A stretch of DNA of 50,132 nucleotides from Anaerolineae bacterium (GTDB lineage: Bacteria; Chloroflexota; Anaerolineae; 4572-78; J111). Below, piece after piece: positions 7,797-16,623 of the stretch; within the stretch, counting starts at the first letter, position 1; every line of letters begins with the position of its first letter. The notes beneath the pieces were generated by a model. That model was not told the DNA's origin. It ran no database searches and was given only the letters and a program-made list of their open reading frames with translations. The position numbers and the translations under genes are program-made. The DNA is taken from NCBI GenBank assembly GCA_016931895.1, contig JAFGDY010000113.1, positions 1-50,132 of the forward strand. Reading direction: 5' to 3'.

Positions 7797-8831
7797 TCAT
7801 TCCTGGGGGGTGGGAGTAGTTGCAATGGCGGGGGTGGGAGTTGCTTCTCTGGTTAAAATTGAGTCTGTATCCGTTTCACCTTCCACAGAAATCAGTAGCG
7901 TGCGCAGGCCGGTTAGAAAGCTATTAAAACGGCCGGCGTCATTTTCAAGCCGGGTAATAATTTTTTGCATTTTCACCGACTCCTCGGCCAACGAGATAAC
8001 GTTTCCTTCCAAAATATCGGCCCGCCCGGCCAATGTTTCGGTTTGATTCTCCAGTTTGTCTCTGGCCTGTTTCAGCAACAGAATATCGGCCCGGTTTGTT
8101 TGCATCTCTTGGCTTAAATCGGCGTACTGATTGATTGTGGCCTGTAGTTCCTCGACCTGCTGGGTGAGCAGTTTGTTTTCTTGTTCCAGGGCGTTTACCT
8201 GGCGATTGAGTGCCACAATTTGGGGATGGCGGCCAAAGATAAGAGTGCCGTTGAGAACTTGCATTACCAGCAAGGCCAGCACCGCCCCGCCGAATAGAGC
8301 AATCATCATTAACACCCAGAGCCGCCAGATAGACTGGCCGGCGGGTTTGACCGGCGGTGTGGCGACCACCGGCGCAGCCTCTCCCTTGGCCACCAGCGCG
8401 GTTTCGGGCTGCGCTGCGGCGGCCTCACTTTCTTCATCTTCCCACATGATCATGTAGCCCTCTTCCTCTTCTACCGCCGGTTCTTCTTCTGCCGGTGGAG
8501 GCGCTTCTTCTGCCAGTTGTTCAGCGCCTGTCACTTTGTCTGGCTTTGTTTGCGTTACCGGTTCTTCAGGCGGTTCAACTACGGCAACTGGTTCGGCTTG
8601 AACCTCTTCCTCAACAACAGGCGCGGAAACAGTCACCTGGTCGGCAAAGCGGAGAAAAAGTTCGCTGGAAATACCCAACACGGCGGTAATGTCGGCCGGG
8701 TACTCAAAGGGGCCGTTCTGTTCCCGGTATGCCACAATACGGGCGGCCAGTTTTGGCCCCAGGCCAGGCAGAGTGGTAAGGGCAGCCACATCGGCCTGGT
8801 TCAGGTCAATAAGATCAAGTTTTTCGTTCAT
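7797..8831 (-). CDS. HhH (ComEA-like) - transmembrane - coiled-coil protein
   Basis: Encodes 344 residues. Residues 7-66 are two helix-hairpin-helix motifs of the ComEA/HHH_3 type (DLNQADVAALTTLPGLGPKL, then FEYPADITAVLGIS). Residues ~70-165 are an acidic, Pro-rich linker. Residues ~170-192 are a transmembrane helix and ~205-290 a coiled coil. In classical ComEA the DNA-binding HhH is at the C-terminus outside the membrane; here it is N-terminal, with no signal before it, so it should face the cytoplasm and the coiled coil the outside. That would let it tether DNA or another HhH ligand to the membrane. It is the first gene of an operon with the repeat protein; AAGGA precedes ATG 8831. Confidence 0.8.
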   Translation of the reverse strand: MNEKLDLIDLNQADVAALTTLPGLGPKLAARIVAYREQNGPFEYPADITAVLGISSELFLRFADQVTVSAPVVEEEVQAEPVAVVEPPEEPVTQTKPDKVTGAEQLAEEAPPPAEEEPAVEEEEGYMIMWEDEESEAAAAQPETALVAKGEAAPVVATPPVKPAGQSIWRLWVLMMIALFGGAVLALLVMQVLNGTLIFGRHPQIVALNRQVNALEQENKLLTQQVEELQATINQYADLSQEMQTNRADILLLKQARDKLENQTETLAGRADILEGNVISLAEESVKMQKIITRLENDAGRFNSFLTGLRTLLISVEGETDTDSILTREATPTPAIATTPTPQE

Positions 8832-8966
8832 TGGTTTATCCTTTTCTACAGGCCGGGCGCTGCCGGCGTCAATCTTTTATCTGTCTATAAGTTGATAACC
8901 TGCCCCGCTTTGCCGGGGAACTACCTCCATCTTTCATCTTAAATGAAATGATGAATAATGTCTATT

Positions 8967-8995
8967 TTGACTCTGACTATTGCGCGTGGTATAGT
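8967..8995 (+). promoter_or_regulatory. promoter of ftsH
   Basis: TTGACT (8967-8972), 17-nt spacer, TATAGT (8990-8995), preceded by TGG (extended -10). The predicted start is near 9002, with a leader of about 33 nt. Confidence 0.8.
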
Positions 8996-9034
8996 TTGAG
9001 GGGTTTAGTATTTTTTGTTTGAGGTAAACAGAAC

Positions 9035-10834
9035 ATGAGATTGTCTCGGGCCTTATTGGTGATGTTGGTTTTGCTGGTATTTGTTTTTGTTTATGGCGCA
9101 TTTATGCTAAGAACCGACTCGCCGCAAGTTGTTGACCTGTCCACTGTGGTAGATTTGGCTAATGAAGGCAAGATTGAGTCTATCAAGGTTGATCAGGATG
9201 AACTGATTATTACCCGCACCAGCGGCGCAGAGATTACCGCTCATAAAGAACAAGGGGTCAGCGTTACCGAAACATTGACCCTGTTAGGCGTAAACCAGGA
9301 ACAGTTGGCCAACATCAAAATCATTGTTGCGCCCCGCAGCGCCTGGGATGGCTGGCTGACGATTTTGGCTACGCTATTTCCCCTCATCCTTATTGGCGGT
9401 TTTTTCTTTTTTATTCTGCGCCAGGCCCAGGGCGCGGGCAATCAGGCGCTCAGTTTTGGCAAAAGCCGGGCCAGAATGTTTACGGGCGACAAACCCACGG
9501 TTACGTTTGAAGATGTGGCCGGGGTTGAAGAAGCCAAACAAGAGCTGGCCGAAATTGTTGAATTTTTACGCGAGCCGGAAAAATTCATCTCCCTGGGCGC
9601 GCGCATCCCCAAGGGCGTGTTGATGGTTGGCCCTCCCGGCTGTGGCAAAACGCTTACAGCCAAGGCCATTTCCGGCGAAGCCGGCGTGCCGTTCTTTAGT
9701 ATCTCCGGCTCCGAGTTTGTGGAGATGTTTGTGGGCGTGGGGGCCAGCCGGGTGCGAGACCTGTTTGACCAGGCCAAACGCAACAGCCCCTGCATCATCT
9801 TTATGGACGAAATTGACGCCGTGGGCCGCCATCGGGGGGCCGGCCTGGGCGGCAGCCACGACGAGCGCGAGCAAACCTTGAATCAGATTTTGGTGGAAAT
9901 GGACGGCTTTGATACCGACACCAATGTGATAGTAGTAGCCGCCACCAACCGCCCGGATATTTTGGACCCGGCCCTGTTGCGTCCGGGCCGGTTTGACCGC
10001 CGGGTGGTGTTAGATCGGCCCGACCGGCAGGGGCGGGAACAGATTCTAAATATCCACGTTAAAGGCAAACCCCTGGCCAACGACGTTAACCTGGAAGTGA
10101 TTGCCAAACAAATTCCCGGTTTTGTAGGCGCCGATATTGAGAGCCTGGTGAACGAAGCAGCCATTTTGGCGGCGCGGCACAACAAAAAACAAATCTCTAT
10201 GGCCAACATGCAAGAAGCCATAGAAAAAGTAATTGCCGGGCCAGAACGCAAAAGCCGGGTGATTCCCCCCAAAGAGCGAAAAATCATTGCTCATCACGAG
10301 GCCGGTCACGCCCTGGTCAGAAAAATGACCCCCGGCTGCGACCCCGTGCATAAGGTGAGCATTATTGCCCGCGGTATGGCCGGGGGGTATGTCATTTCAT
10401 TGCCGGTTGAAGACAGATACCTGGAAAATCAAAGCAAATTTGAAGCCGAGTTAGCCGCCATCCTGGGGGGTCGGGCTGCCGAGGAAGTGGTTTTTAATGA
10501 AGTTACCACCGGGGCCAGCGATGACCTGAACAAGGCTACCAAGCTGGCCAGGGCCATGGTGACCCAATACGGTATGAGCAAAAAACTTGGCCCACTCACC
10601 TTTGGCGAAAAAGATGAACTGGTATTTTTGGGCAAAGAAATTGGCGAGCAGCGTAACTATAGCGATGAGATTGCCCGCCAGATTGACCATGAAGTGCGCC
10701 GCATTGTGGGCAATGCCTACGACAAAGCCAAACAAACCATTTTAGAAAATAAAGCCAAGCTGGAAGAAATTGCCGAACGATTATTAAAAGAAGAAACCCT
10801 GGACGGGCAGAGTTTTGAAGCCATTTTTGCCTGA
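9035..10834 (+). CDS. ftsH: ATP-dependent zinc metalloprotease FtsH
   Basis: Encodes 599 residues, slightly shorter than E. coli FtsH. There are two N-terminal transmembrane helices (~5-25 and ~107-128) flanking a small periplasmic domain. The AAA+ domain has Walker A GPPGCGKT (199-206), Walker B IIFMDEID and the SRH region [20 protein letters not shown]. The peptidase has the zinc motif HEAGH (421-425) and the downstream aspartate of TTGASDDL. It degrades membrane and short-lived regulatory proteins as a hexamer at the inner membrane. The usual Walker A threonine is a cysteine here (GPPGCGKT instead of GPPGTGKT), a conservative variant. It is expressed from its own promoter, divergent from the HhH operon. 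Confidence 0.97.
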   Translation: MRLSRALLVMLVLLVFVFVYGAFMLRTDSPQVVDLSTVVDLANEGKIESIKVDQDELIITRTSGAEITAHKEQGVSVTETLTLLGVNQEQLANIKIIVAPRSAWDGWLTILATLFPLILIGGFFFFILRQAQGAGNQALSFGKSRARMFTGDKPTVTFEDVAGVEEAKQELAEIVEFLREPEKFISLGARIPKGVLMVGPPGCGKTLTAKAISGEAGVPFFSISGSEFVEMFVGVGASRVRDLFDQAKRNSPCIIFMDEIDAVGRHRGAGLGGSHDEREQTLNQILVEMDGFDTDTNVIVVAATNRPDILDPALLRPGRFDRRVVLDRPDRQGREQILNIHVKGKPLANDVNLEVIAKQIPGFVGADIESLVNEAAILAARHNKKQISMANMQEAIEKVIAGPERKSRVIPPKERKIIAHHEAGHALVRKMTPGCDPVHKVSIIARGMAGGYVISLPVEDRYLENQSKFEAELAAILGGRAAEEVVFNEVTTGASDDLNKATKLARAMVTQYGMSKKLGPLTFGEKDELVFLGKEIGEQRNYSDEIARQIDHEVRRIVGNAYDKAKQTILENKAKLEEIAERLLKEETLDGQSFEAIFA

Positions 10835-10880
10835 TCGGGCCAGTAAAGCGGCGACCCGCCTTAAGACACAGTCCTGCCAG

Positions 10881-10910
10881 TTGACATTTTGCGGTAGCTT
10901 GGGGTATACT
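10881..10910 (+). promoter_or_regulatory. promoter of the V4R-1/receiver operon
   Basis: Perfect -35 TTGACA (10881-10886), 18-nt spacer, TATACT (10905-10910). The predicted start is near 10917, giving a structured leader of about 125 nt. Confidence 0.8.
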
Positions 10911-10913
10911 TAA

Positions 10914-11000
10914 TCGTCGTTGGCGATACGACGAAAGTATTTGCCTTGAATTGATATGGAAAGGCCAAATCCAAGTTTGGCCTTTTGGGCCAAATACTTT
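10914..11000 (+). ncRNA. structured 5' leader, candidate cis-regulatory RNA
   Basis: Three stems can be drawn. The first is a 7-bp hairpin (TCGTCGT 10914-10920 with 10928-10934). The second is an outer perfect 10-bp stem (AAAGTATTTG 10934-10943 with CAAATACTTT 10991-11000). The third is an inner perfect 10-bp stem (AAAGGCCAAA 10960-10969 with 10976-10985, 6-nt loop). The inner hairpin is followed by TTTTGGG only, a weak terminator. The ribosome site of the V4R gene lies about 30 nt downstream. No known riboswitch class was recognised. Confidence 0.55.
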
Positions 11001-11041
11001 TATGATTTTACATCCGAAAACAGCCCTTGGAGGTGGACAGA

Positions 11042-11671
11042 GTGGCAGTAGAAAAAAGCGGCCTTTACTACCCCAATAAGATGGGACGTATATACCTGAT
11101 GGCAATGGAAGAGGTTATGGGCACGAACGGAATTAAAGCCGTTCTTAACCTGGCCAAAGTTCCTGAACTGATTGACAATTTCCCACCCAACAATCTGGCC
11201 CGTGAGTTTGACTTTGCCGATTTTGGCGCTCTTGGCCAGGCCATTGAAGAAATGTATGGGCCACGTGGTGGCCGTGGATTGGCTTTGCGGGCCGGCCGAG
11301 CCGCTTTTGCCCAGGGGCTGAGTGAATTTGGCTCAGTGGTGGGGGCCAGTGAACTGGCTTTTAAAGTTATTCCCCTGGCCACCAAACTAAAAGTTGGCCT
11401 CAAGGCTATGGCCGAAACTTTTAGCAAATTTAGCGATCAAACCAGCGATGTAGAGGAAGCCGACGATTATTTCATCTATACCATTTATCAATGTCCGGTC
11501 TGTTATGGCAGAACCAGCGACCGTAATATCTGTTACGGCGCCGTAGGCATCTTGCAAGAAGGTCTGCGGTGGGTTAGTGGCGGAAAAGACTTTAAAGTTG
11601 AAGAGATAGAGTGTAAAGCCAACGGCGCAGCAAACTGCGTTTTTTATATTTACAAAGAACCTCTCAACTAA
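11042..11671 (+). CDS. V4R-domain protein 1 (hydrophobic-ligand sensor type)
   Basis: Encodes 209 residues from GTG 11042, chosen because GGAGGTGG lies 6-8 nt upstream; an in-frame TTG 15 nt earlier lacks such a site. The C-terminal ~90 residues match the V4R (4-vinyl reductase) fold: a CPVC-type pair (Cys151, Cys154), Cys164, then GILQEGLRWVSG and the closing VEEIECKANGAANCVF (Cys191, Cys199). The N-terminal ~70 residues (AMEEVMGTNGIKAVLN, MYGPRGGRGL) are conserved in its paralogue at 32715. V4R relates to TRAPP/Bet3 and to ligand domains of aromatic-compound regulators, so binding of a small hydrophobic ligand is the likely role. It is followed 50 nt later by a receiver protein, suggesting a sensor-responder pair. 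Confidence 0.85.
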   Translation: MAVEKSGLYYPNKMGRIYLMAMEEVMGTNGIKAVLNLAKVPELIDNFPPNNLAREFDFADFGALGQAIEEMYGPRGGRGLALRAGRAAFAQGLSEFGSVVGASELAFKVIPLATKLKVGLKAMAETFSKFSDQTSDVEEADDYFIYTIYQCPVCYGRTSDRNICYGAVGILQEGLRWVSGGKDFKVEEIECKANGAANCVFYIYKEPLN

Positions 11672-11721
11672 CTAACAGATAACTTAACAATGATTAATTA
11701 CCCAACAGGGGCAGACAACGA

Positions 11722-12597
11722 ATGAAACATACCCTGTTGATCGTTGAGGACGACCTGGACACCTCGGAGATGCTCCGGGTCTATTTTGAAGCACAAGGGT
11801 ATCGAATTGTTACCGCAGGAGGCGGACAGGAGGCATTGGAGAAATGTCGGGGTGAACTTCCCGACCTGATCCTGCTAGATGTCCGCCTTCCTGATATTGA
11901 CGGTTTTGAAGTAGGCCGGCACCTGCAAGACGATGTGCGGACCAGCCGCCTGCCGGTTATTTTTGTTACCGAGCGCCGCGAACGGGACGACCGCATTGTT
12001 GGCCTTAAACTGGGCGCTATTGACTACATCACCAAACCGTTTGACGTGCAAGAACTGCGCTTGCGCGTGCGCAATGCCCTCCGCCGGGCCGGCAGCCAGA
12101 ACAATCCTATCACCGGCCTGCCCGGCGAAAAGCTCACCAGCGACCGGCTTGGCTTAATGTTGGAACGTGAAACCTGGTCGGTTCTGGCGGTCAATATTCG
12201 CGGCCTGGATAAATTTAATGAGATTTACGGCTTTGTGGCCCGAGACGACGTATTGCGGGCTATTGCCCTCACCCTGACCAGCGCCGTTGACGAATTGGGC
12301 AGTATTGACGACTTTGTGGGCCATCCGGCAGAAGAGCAGTTTATCATCATTACCGTGCCCAACAAAGGCGCGCAGTTGAGCCGTCAAATTGAAGAGCGGC
12401 TTAAACAGGCCATGACCTACTTTTACCCCATTCACGACCGCGAAACAGGCTACGTGCAGCGCGGCGGTGAGGATGGGGAAAAAGTGGAAGTGCCGTTTAT
12501 GGATGTCTCCACGGTTATTCTCTCGCAAAAACACGAAAATTTCTCCAGCGTTGCCAGTTTGCGCAAGGCGTTGAGTCAGCCGCTCAAAACTCAGTAG
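11722..12597 (+). CDS. response regulator, REC plus degenerate GGDEF-like domain
   Basis: Encodes 291 residues. The receiver (1-120) is complete: E9/D10/D11, phospho-acceptor D53, T83, K106 in DYITKPF. The rest starts with NPITGLPGEKL, the lead-in of GGDEF domains, but the catalytic GG(D/E)EF is replaced by GHPAEEQF, so it should not make cyclic-di-GMP. It may bind a nucleotide or act through protein contacts. It is in an operon with V4R-1. A close paralogue with the same degenerate layout is at 23821. A strong terminator follows. Confidence 0.85.
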   Translation: MKHTLLIVEDDLDTSEMLRVYFEAQGYRIVTAGGGQEALEKCRGELPDLILLDVRLPDIDGFEVGRHLQDDVRTSRLPVIFVTERRERDDRIVGLKLGAIDYITKPFDVQELRLRVRNALRRAGSQNNPITGLPGEKLTSDRLGLMLERETWSVLAVNIRGLDKFNEIYGFVARDDVLRAIALTLTSAVDELGSIDDFVGHPAEEQFIIITVPNKGAQLSRQIEERLKQAMTYFYPIHDRETGYVQRGGEDGEKVEVPFMDVSTVILSQKHENFSSVASLRKALSQPLKTQ

Positions 12598-12673
12598 AGC
12601 TAAACCCAATTGCCAGCCTGCTTGTATTCTGAAAAATATGGCAGTTAATTAATCCTTAGCCCTTAAACTGTTA

Positions 12674-12706
12674 AGCAGTGTTGCCCGGCTGGGTACACTG
12701 CTTTTT
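12674..12706 (+). terminator. intrinsic terminator after the V4R-1/receiver operon
   Basis: An 8-bp stem (AGCAGTGT 12674-12681 with ACACTGCT 12695-12702), with a short GC-rich inner stem, followed by TTTTATAT. Confidence 0.75.
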
Positions 12707-12727
12707 ATATCTAAAACGAGAGCAAAA

Positions 12728-13954
12728 ATGTCCATTCCCCTGGAAAACATACGGGCTATAGCCCGGGAGCGACACGCAGCCACCATTGCTTTTGCCCAAC
12801 AAATCATCCAAATTCCCAGCCTGCCGGGCCGCGAAAAAGAGGTGGCAGCGGCCATTACCTACGAGATGCAAAACCTGGGCTACGATGAAGTATGGACTGA
12901 TGAAGTGGGCAACGTTATTGGCAAAATCAACGGCGGTGCGGGGCCGGTGGTATTATTGAACGGCCACATGGACCACGTTGACCCCGGACCGGCCCAGGGT
13001 TGGCCCTATCCCCCTTTTAGCGGTCAAATTATTGAGGGCGAGTTGTGGGGCCGGGGCGCAGTGGATATGAAAGGCCCGCTGGCCTGTATGATTTATGCCG
13101 CCAGCCTCTTCAAACAGATGGATTTTAGCCCGCCCGGCGACATCTTGATGACCGTGCCGGTAATGGAAGAAGTGGGTGGCGTAGGCACGCATTACCTTAC
13201 CTCTCACTTGCAGGCCGATGTAGCCATCTGCGGCGAACCAAGCCGTAATATTCTCCGGCGGGGACATCGCGGCCGGGTGGGGCTGCAAGTTACCTTTAAA
13301 GGACGTTCCGCCCATGCCAGCACCCCGCAGTTGGGCCTGAATCCCCACTATAGGGCGGCGGCATTTTTAAGCAAGCTGCCGGACTTGGCGATGGCGGAAC
13401 AGGCAGGGATCGGCGTTTCAAGCGTAGTGCCCACTCTCTACACCACCGACCAGACCAGCTCCAACGTTATTCCCGGTGAAGTATACCTTACCCTGGATTG
13501 GCGCAACGTGCCGGCCGAGTCGCCCGAAGCCATTTTGCAGAAAGTGCGCACTCTACTGGCCGGCTGCCTGGCTGAAACCGGCGCAGGGGGTGAGGGCGAA
13601 GCCGTTGTAGAAATCACCGGCTTTGAACTTATGTCTTACACCGGCAAGGCCATGTCTTTGCCCGACATCTTTCCATCCTTTCTTTTGGCCGAGGACAACC
13701 CTTTGTTGCAGGCGGCTCACGCGATGCTGGTCAAAGTGTTAGGCCGGGATGAGGGGGTAGATATTTGGCGTTTTGCTACCGACGGCGGTCACCTGATGGC
13801 CGCCGGTATCCCCACCGTTGGCTTTGGCCCCGGCGACGAGCGTTTGGCCCACACCAACCAGGAACGAATCAGCCTGGCTCAAATGGAAGAAGCCGTAGTG
13901 GCCTACGCGGCCCTGATTCTGGCCCTGGGTGAACAGGCCATCTTGAGGAAATGA
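12728..13954 (+). CDS. M20-family metallopeptidase/amidohydrolase (YgeY/ArgE/DapE type)
   Basis: Encodes 408 residues. The M20 dinuclear zinc motifs are all present: GHMDHVDPG (His80, Asp82), GRGAVDMKG (bridging Asp113), MEEVGG (catalytic Glu147, metal Glu148), CGEPS, a dimer-domain GRSAHAS and the final TDGGH region. The closest family by eye is the YgeY selenium-metabolism-linked hydrolase group, which removes acyl or carbamoyl groups from amino-acid derivatives. The substrate cannot be read from sequence. It has its own transcription unit, downstream of a terminator; the start is ATG 12728 with a GAGAGCAAAA leader that is only weakly ribosome-site-like. Confidence 0.9.
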   Translation: MSIPLENIRAIARERHAATIAFAQQIIQIPSLPGREKEVAAAITYEMQNLGYDEVWTDEVGNVIGKINGGAGPVVLLNGHMDHVDPGPAQGWPYPPFSGQIIEGELWGRGAVDMKGPLACMIYAASLFKQMDFSPPGDILMTVPVMEEVGGVGTHYLTSHLQADVAICGEPSRNILRRGHRGRVGLQVTFKGRSAHASTPQLGLNPHYRAAAFLSKLPDLAMAEQAGIGVSSVVPTLYTTDQTSSNVIPGEVYLTLDWRNVPAESPEAILQKVRTLLAGCLAETGAGGEGEAVVEITGFELMSYTGKAMSLPDIFPSFLLAEDNPLLQAAHAMLVKVLGRDEGVDIWRFATDGGHLMAAGIPTVGFGPGDERLAHTNQERISLAQMEEAVVAYAALILALGEQAILRK

Positions 13955-14029
13955 TTGACTTCTCGCTTGACCGAGAATTGAAATGTATCTGAGGACTCTT
14001 CTTAATCCTTCTCTCAAGGAGCGGAACAC

Positions 14030-15307
14030 TTGAATAACAAAAGAGACGAAGTAGTTGATTACACTTTGCCCAACGGCCTCAAAGTGCTGCTCAAGCCTCT
14101 TCACACCGCGCCGGTGGTGAGCAATTGGCTTTGGTATCGCGTTGGCAGCCGCAACGAACTGCCCGGTAAAACCGGCATCTCCCACTGGGTTGAACACATG
14201 ATGTTCAAGGGCACCCCCACCTTTCCCAAGGGCAGCATTATGTTGGAAGTCAACCGCAACGGCGGCGTGCTCAACGGTTTTACCAGCCACGATTATACCG
14301 CCTATTTTGAAACCCTGCCGTCCGACCGGCTGGACCTGGGGTTGCGCATTGAGAGTGACCGCATGGCCAACTCGGTTATTGACCTGGCCGAGGTAGAGAG
14401 CGAGCGCACCGTGATTATCGCGGAACGGGAAGGCGGCGAAAATGAGCCGGAATGGGTGCTTTACGAGGAGGTAATGGCCACAGCTTTCCGGGTACATCCC
14501 TACGGCCACATGGTCATTGGCTGGAAGGATGACCTGCTCAATATCACCCGCAACGACCTCTACCAACATTACAAAATGTACTATGGCCCGCACAATGCGG
14601 TGCTGGTTGTTGTGGGCGACATCCAGATAGACCGGGTTCAGGCCCGCATTGACGAGTTATTTGGCCCTATCCCGGCCGGCCCGCCGCCGCCGCCGGTGCA
14701 GCTTAAAGAGCCGCCCCAACAAAGTGAACGGCGCGTAATTGTGCGCCAGCCCGGCAACGCGGCCTATTTCCAATCGGTTTATCACACCTGCGCCGCCGCC
14801 CATGAAGATGCATTTCCCCTGATGATGCTGGAAGCCATCCTATCGGGGGTCAGCTTTGGCGGAGGCGCGCCCACGCATCGCAGCGCCCGGCTGTACCGCG
14901 CCCTGGTAGAAACCGAAATTGCGGCTTACGTGGGCGCTCATTACCAAACCAGCCTTGATCCTGATCCTTTCCGTTTTTACGGCACGGTCCGCGACGGCCG
15001 CTCACCGGCAGAATTTGAAGCTGTTCTGGATACTGAAATAGAGCGCCTGCGCCGGGAGCCGGTTACGGAAGAAGAGCTGGCCAGAGCGCGCAAACAGGTG
15101 CGGGCGCAATTTGCCTACACCCTGGAGCGAGTGAGCAGCCAGGCGCAGTGGCTGGGTCTGATGGAAATGCTGGGCGATTGGCGCCAATTTGATACCTTTG
15201 TTGACAATCTTTCGGCCGTAACGGCCGTGGAGGTGCAGCGGGTGGCCCAACAATACTTTACCCCTTCCAATCGCACCGTCGGTTGGTTTGAACCTATCCG
15301 GGGTTAG
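14030..15307 (+). CDS. M16 zinc peptidase, catalytic subunit type
   Basis: Encodes 425 residues, starting at TTG 14030 with AAGGAG-like sequence 10-14 nt upstream. The inverted zinc motif HWVEH (His52, Glu55, His56) and the distal acidic region (AEVESERTVIIAEREGGENE) identify an active M16 processing-type peptidase. The second half is the usual M16 C-like domain. It is followed 52 nt later by a partner lacking the zinc motif, the arrangement of two-subunit bacterial M16B peptidases. It has no signal peptide, so it probably acts in the cytoplasm on peptides. Confidence 0.92.
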   Translation: MNNKRDEVVDYTLPNGLKVLLKPLHTAPVVSNWLWYRVGSRNELPGKTGISHWVEHMMFKGTPTFPKGSIMLEVNRNGGVLNGFTSHDYTAYFETLPSDRLDLGLRIESDRMANSVIDLAEVESERTVIIAEREGGENEPEWVLYEEVMATAFRVHPYGHMVIGWKDDLLNITRNDLYQHYKMYYGPHNAVLVVVGDIQIDRVQARIDELFGPIPAGPPPPPVQLKEPPQQSERRVIVRQPGNAAYFQSVYHTCAAAHEDAFPLMMLEAILSGVSFGGGAPTHRSARLYRALVETEIAAYVGAHYQTSLDPDPFRFYGTVRDGRSPAEFEAVLDTEIERLRREPVTEEELARARKQVRAQFAYTLERVSSQAQWLGLMEMLGDWRQFDTFVDNLSAVTAVEVQRVAQQYFTPSNRTVGWFEPIRG

Positions 15308-15359
15308 AGGTTAAGCGGAACCCCGTTTAATGCCTACTTCCCGCCAAAAGGAGACAATA

Positions 15360-16604
15360 TTGAACCTGACCTTTGCCAAATACACGTTAAGCAACGGCAT
15401 CACCTTAATTGTTAAAGAAAATCACCATGCCCACAGCGTGGTGGTGCGAGGTTATTTGCCGGGCGGGGCCAATTTAGATACGGCCGAGCAAGTTGGTTTG
15501 GCCTCTTTTACCTCCGGCATGATGCGCCGGGGAACGGAAAAACACAGCTATGCCGAAATCAACGAGATTGTAGAGTCGGTGGCCGCCAGCGTGTACGTTA
15601 ACACCGGCCGCCACCTGACCGGCTTTGGCGGAAAAAGCCTGGCCGAAGATTTTAAACTACTGGTTGAGTTGATGGCCGATAATCTGCTCTGCCCCACTTT
15701 TCCCTCTGCTGAAATAGAAAAATTGCGCGGCCAAATTATCACCGACCTCAAGGAAGACGAAGATGACACCCGCACCATGTCCGGGCGCTATTTCCGGGAA
15801 CTGCTTTACACAATTGACCATCCTTATGGCCGCCCTGTGGACGGCACGCTCAAAAGCATCCCTTTATTGACCCGCGCCGATTTGCTTGACTTCTACCACC
15901 GGCTTCATCCCCAAGATGGCGCAGTAGTGGTGGTGGGTGATGTGACCGGCGAGGAAGTCTACCAAATTCTGGAAGCGGCGTTGGGTCAGTGGCAACCTGT
16001 CCATGCCCCGCCCGATACGGTGCTGCCGCCGCCGCGGCCGCTCACCGAAAAAGCGGTCTATCTTCACCGGATGCCGGGTAAATTTCAGGCCGATCTGGTT
16101 TTGGGCTGGCTGGGGCCTGAACGGCGGGCTGATGACTTCTATGCAGCATACATCGGCAATACTATCCTGGGACAATTGGGCTTGGGCGGGCGCATTGGGC
16201 AAATTGTGCGCGACACCGAAGGGATGGCCTATTATGCCAACGCCAGCGTGCAAGGTGGTGGCGGGCCTGGCCCCTGGTATGCCTTTGCCGGGGTCAATCC
16301 CCAGGTGGTGGACAAGACCGTTGAGTTGATTCTGGCCGAGATACGCCGCTTCCAGGCCGAGCCGGTTAGCAACGAGGAGCTGGCCGACACCCAAGCCTAC
16401 CTGACCGGCGTGTTGCCTCTGCAAATGGAAACCAACGAGGGGGTAGGGACCATGTTACTGGACATGTATTTTTACCAATTGGGAGACGATTATATCGCCC
16501 GCTACCCGGATCTGATTAAGGCCGTGACCAGAGAGGAAATTCAGGCTGCTGCCCAGAAATATTTGAGCGACGAGGTGTACGCCCTGGCTGTGGCGGGGCC
16601 GTAA
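15360..16604 (+). CDS. M16 peptidase homologue without zinc motif (partner subunit)
   Basis: Encodes 414 residues if started at TTG 15360, which has AAAAGGAG 7-8 nt upstream. An in-frame ATG at 15330 would add ten residues but has no ribosome site. At the position of HxxEH it has VGLASFTSGMM, so it cannot bind zinc. The late glycine-rich loop YANASVQGGGGPGPW and LGGRIGQIVRDTEGMAYY are kept. In the family such subunits bind substrate and pair with the active subunit, here the preceding gene. Confidence 0.88.
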   Translation: MNLTFAKYTLSNGITLIVKENHHAHSVVVRGYLPGGANLDTAEQVGLASFTSGMMRRGTEKHSYAEINEIVESVAASVYVNTGRHLTGFGGKSLAEDFKLLVELMADNLLCPTFPSAEIEKLRGQIITDLKEDEDDTRTMSGRYFRELLYTIDHPYGRPVDGTLKSIPLLTRADLLDFYHRLHPQDGAVVVVGDVTGEEVYQILEAALGQWQPVHAPPDTVLPPPRPLTEKAVYLHRMPGKFQADLVLGWLGPERRADDFYAAYIGNTILGQLGLGGRIGQIVRDTEGMAYYANASVQGGGGPGPWYAFAGVNPQVVDKTVELILAEIRRFQAEPVSNEELADTQAYLTGVLPLQMETNEGVGTMLLDMYFYQLGDDYIARYPDLIKAVTREEIQAAAQKYLSDEVYALAVAGP

Positions 16605-16623
16605 CGGATAAAGGACCGGATAA

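Noticed and set aside
13955-14029. TTGACT/TTGACC elements before the M16 gene as a promoter
   Set aside because: No -10 sequence at an acceptable distance.
13739-14593. 284-codon minus-strand frame
   Set aside because: Antisense across the M20 and M16 genes, both of which have clear catalytic motifs.
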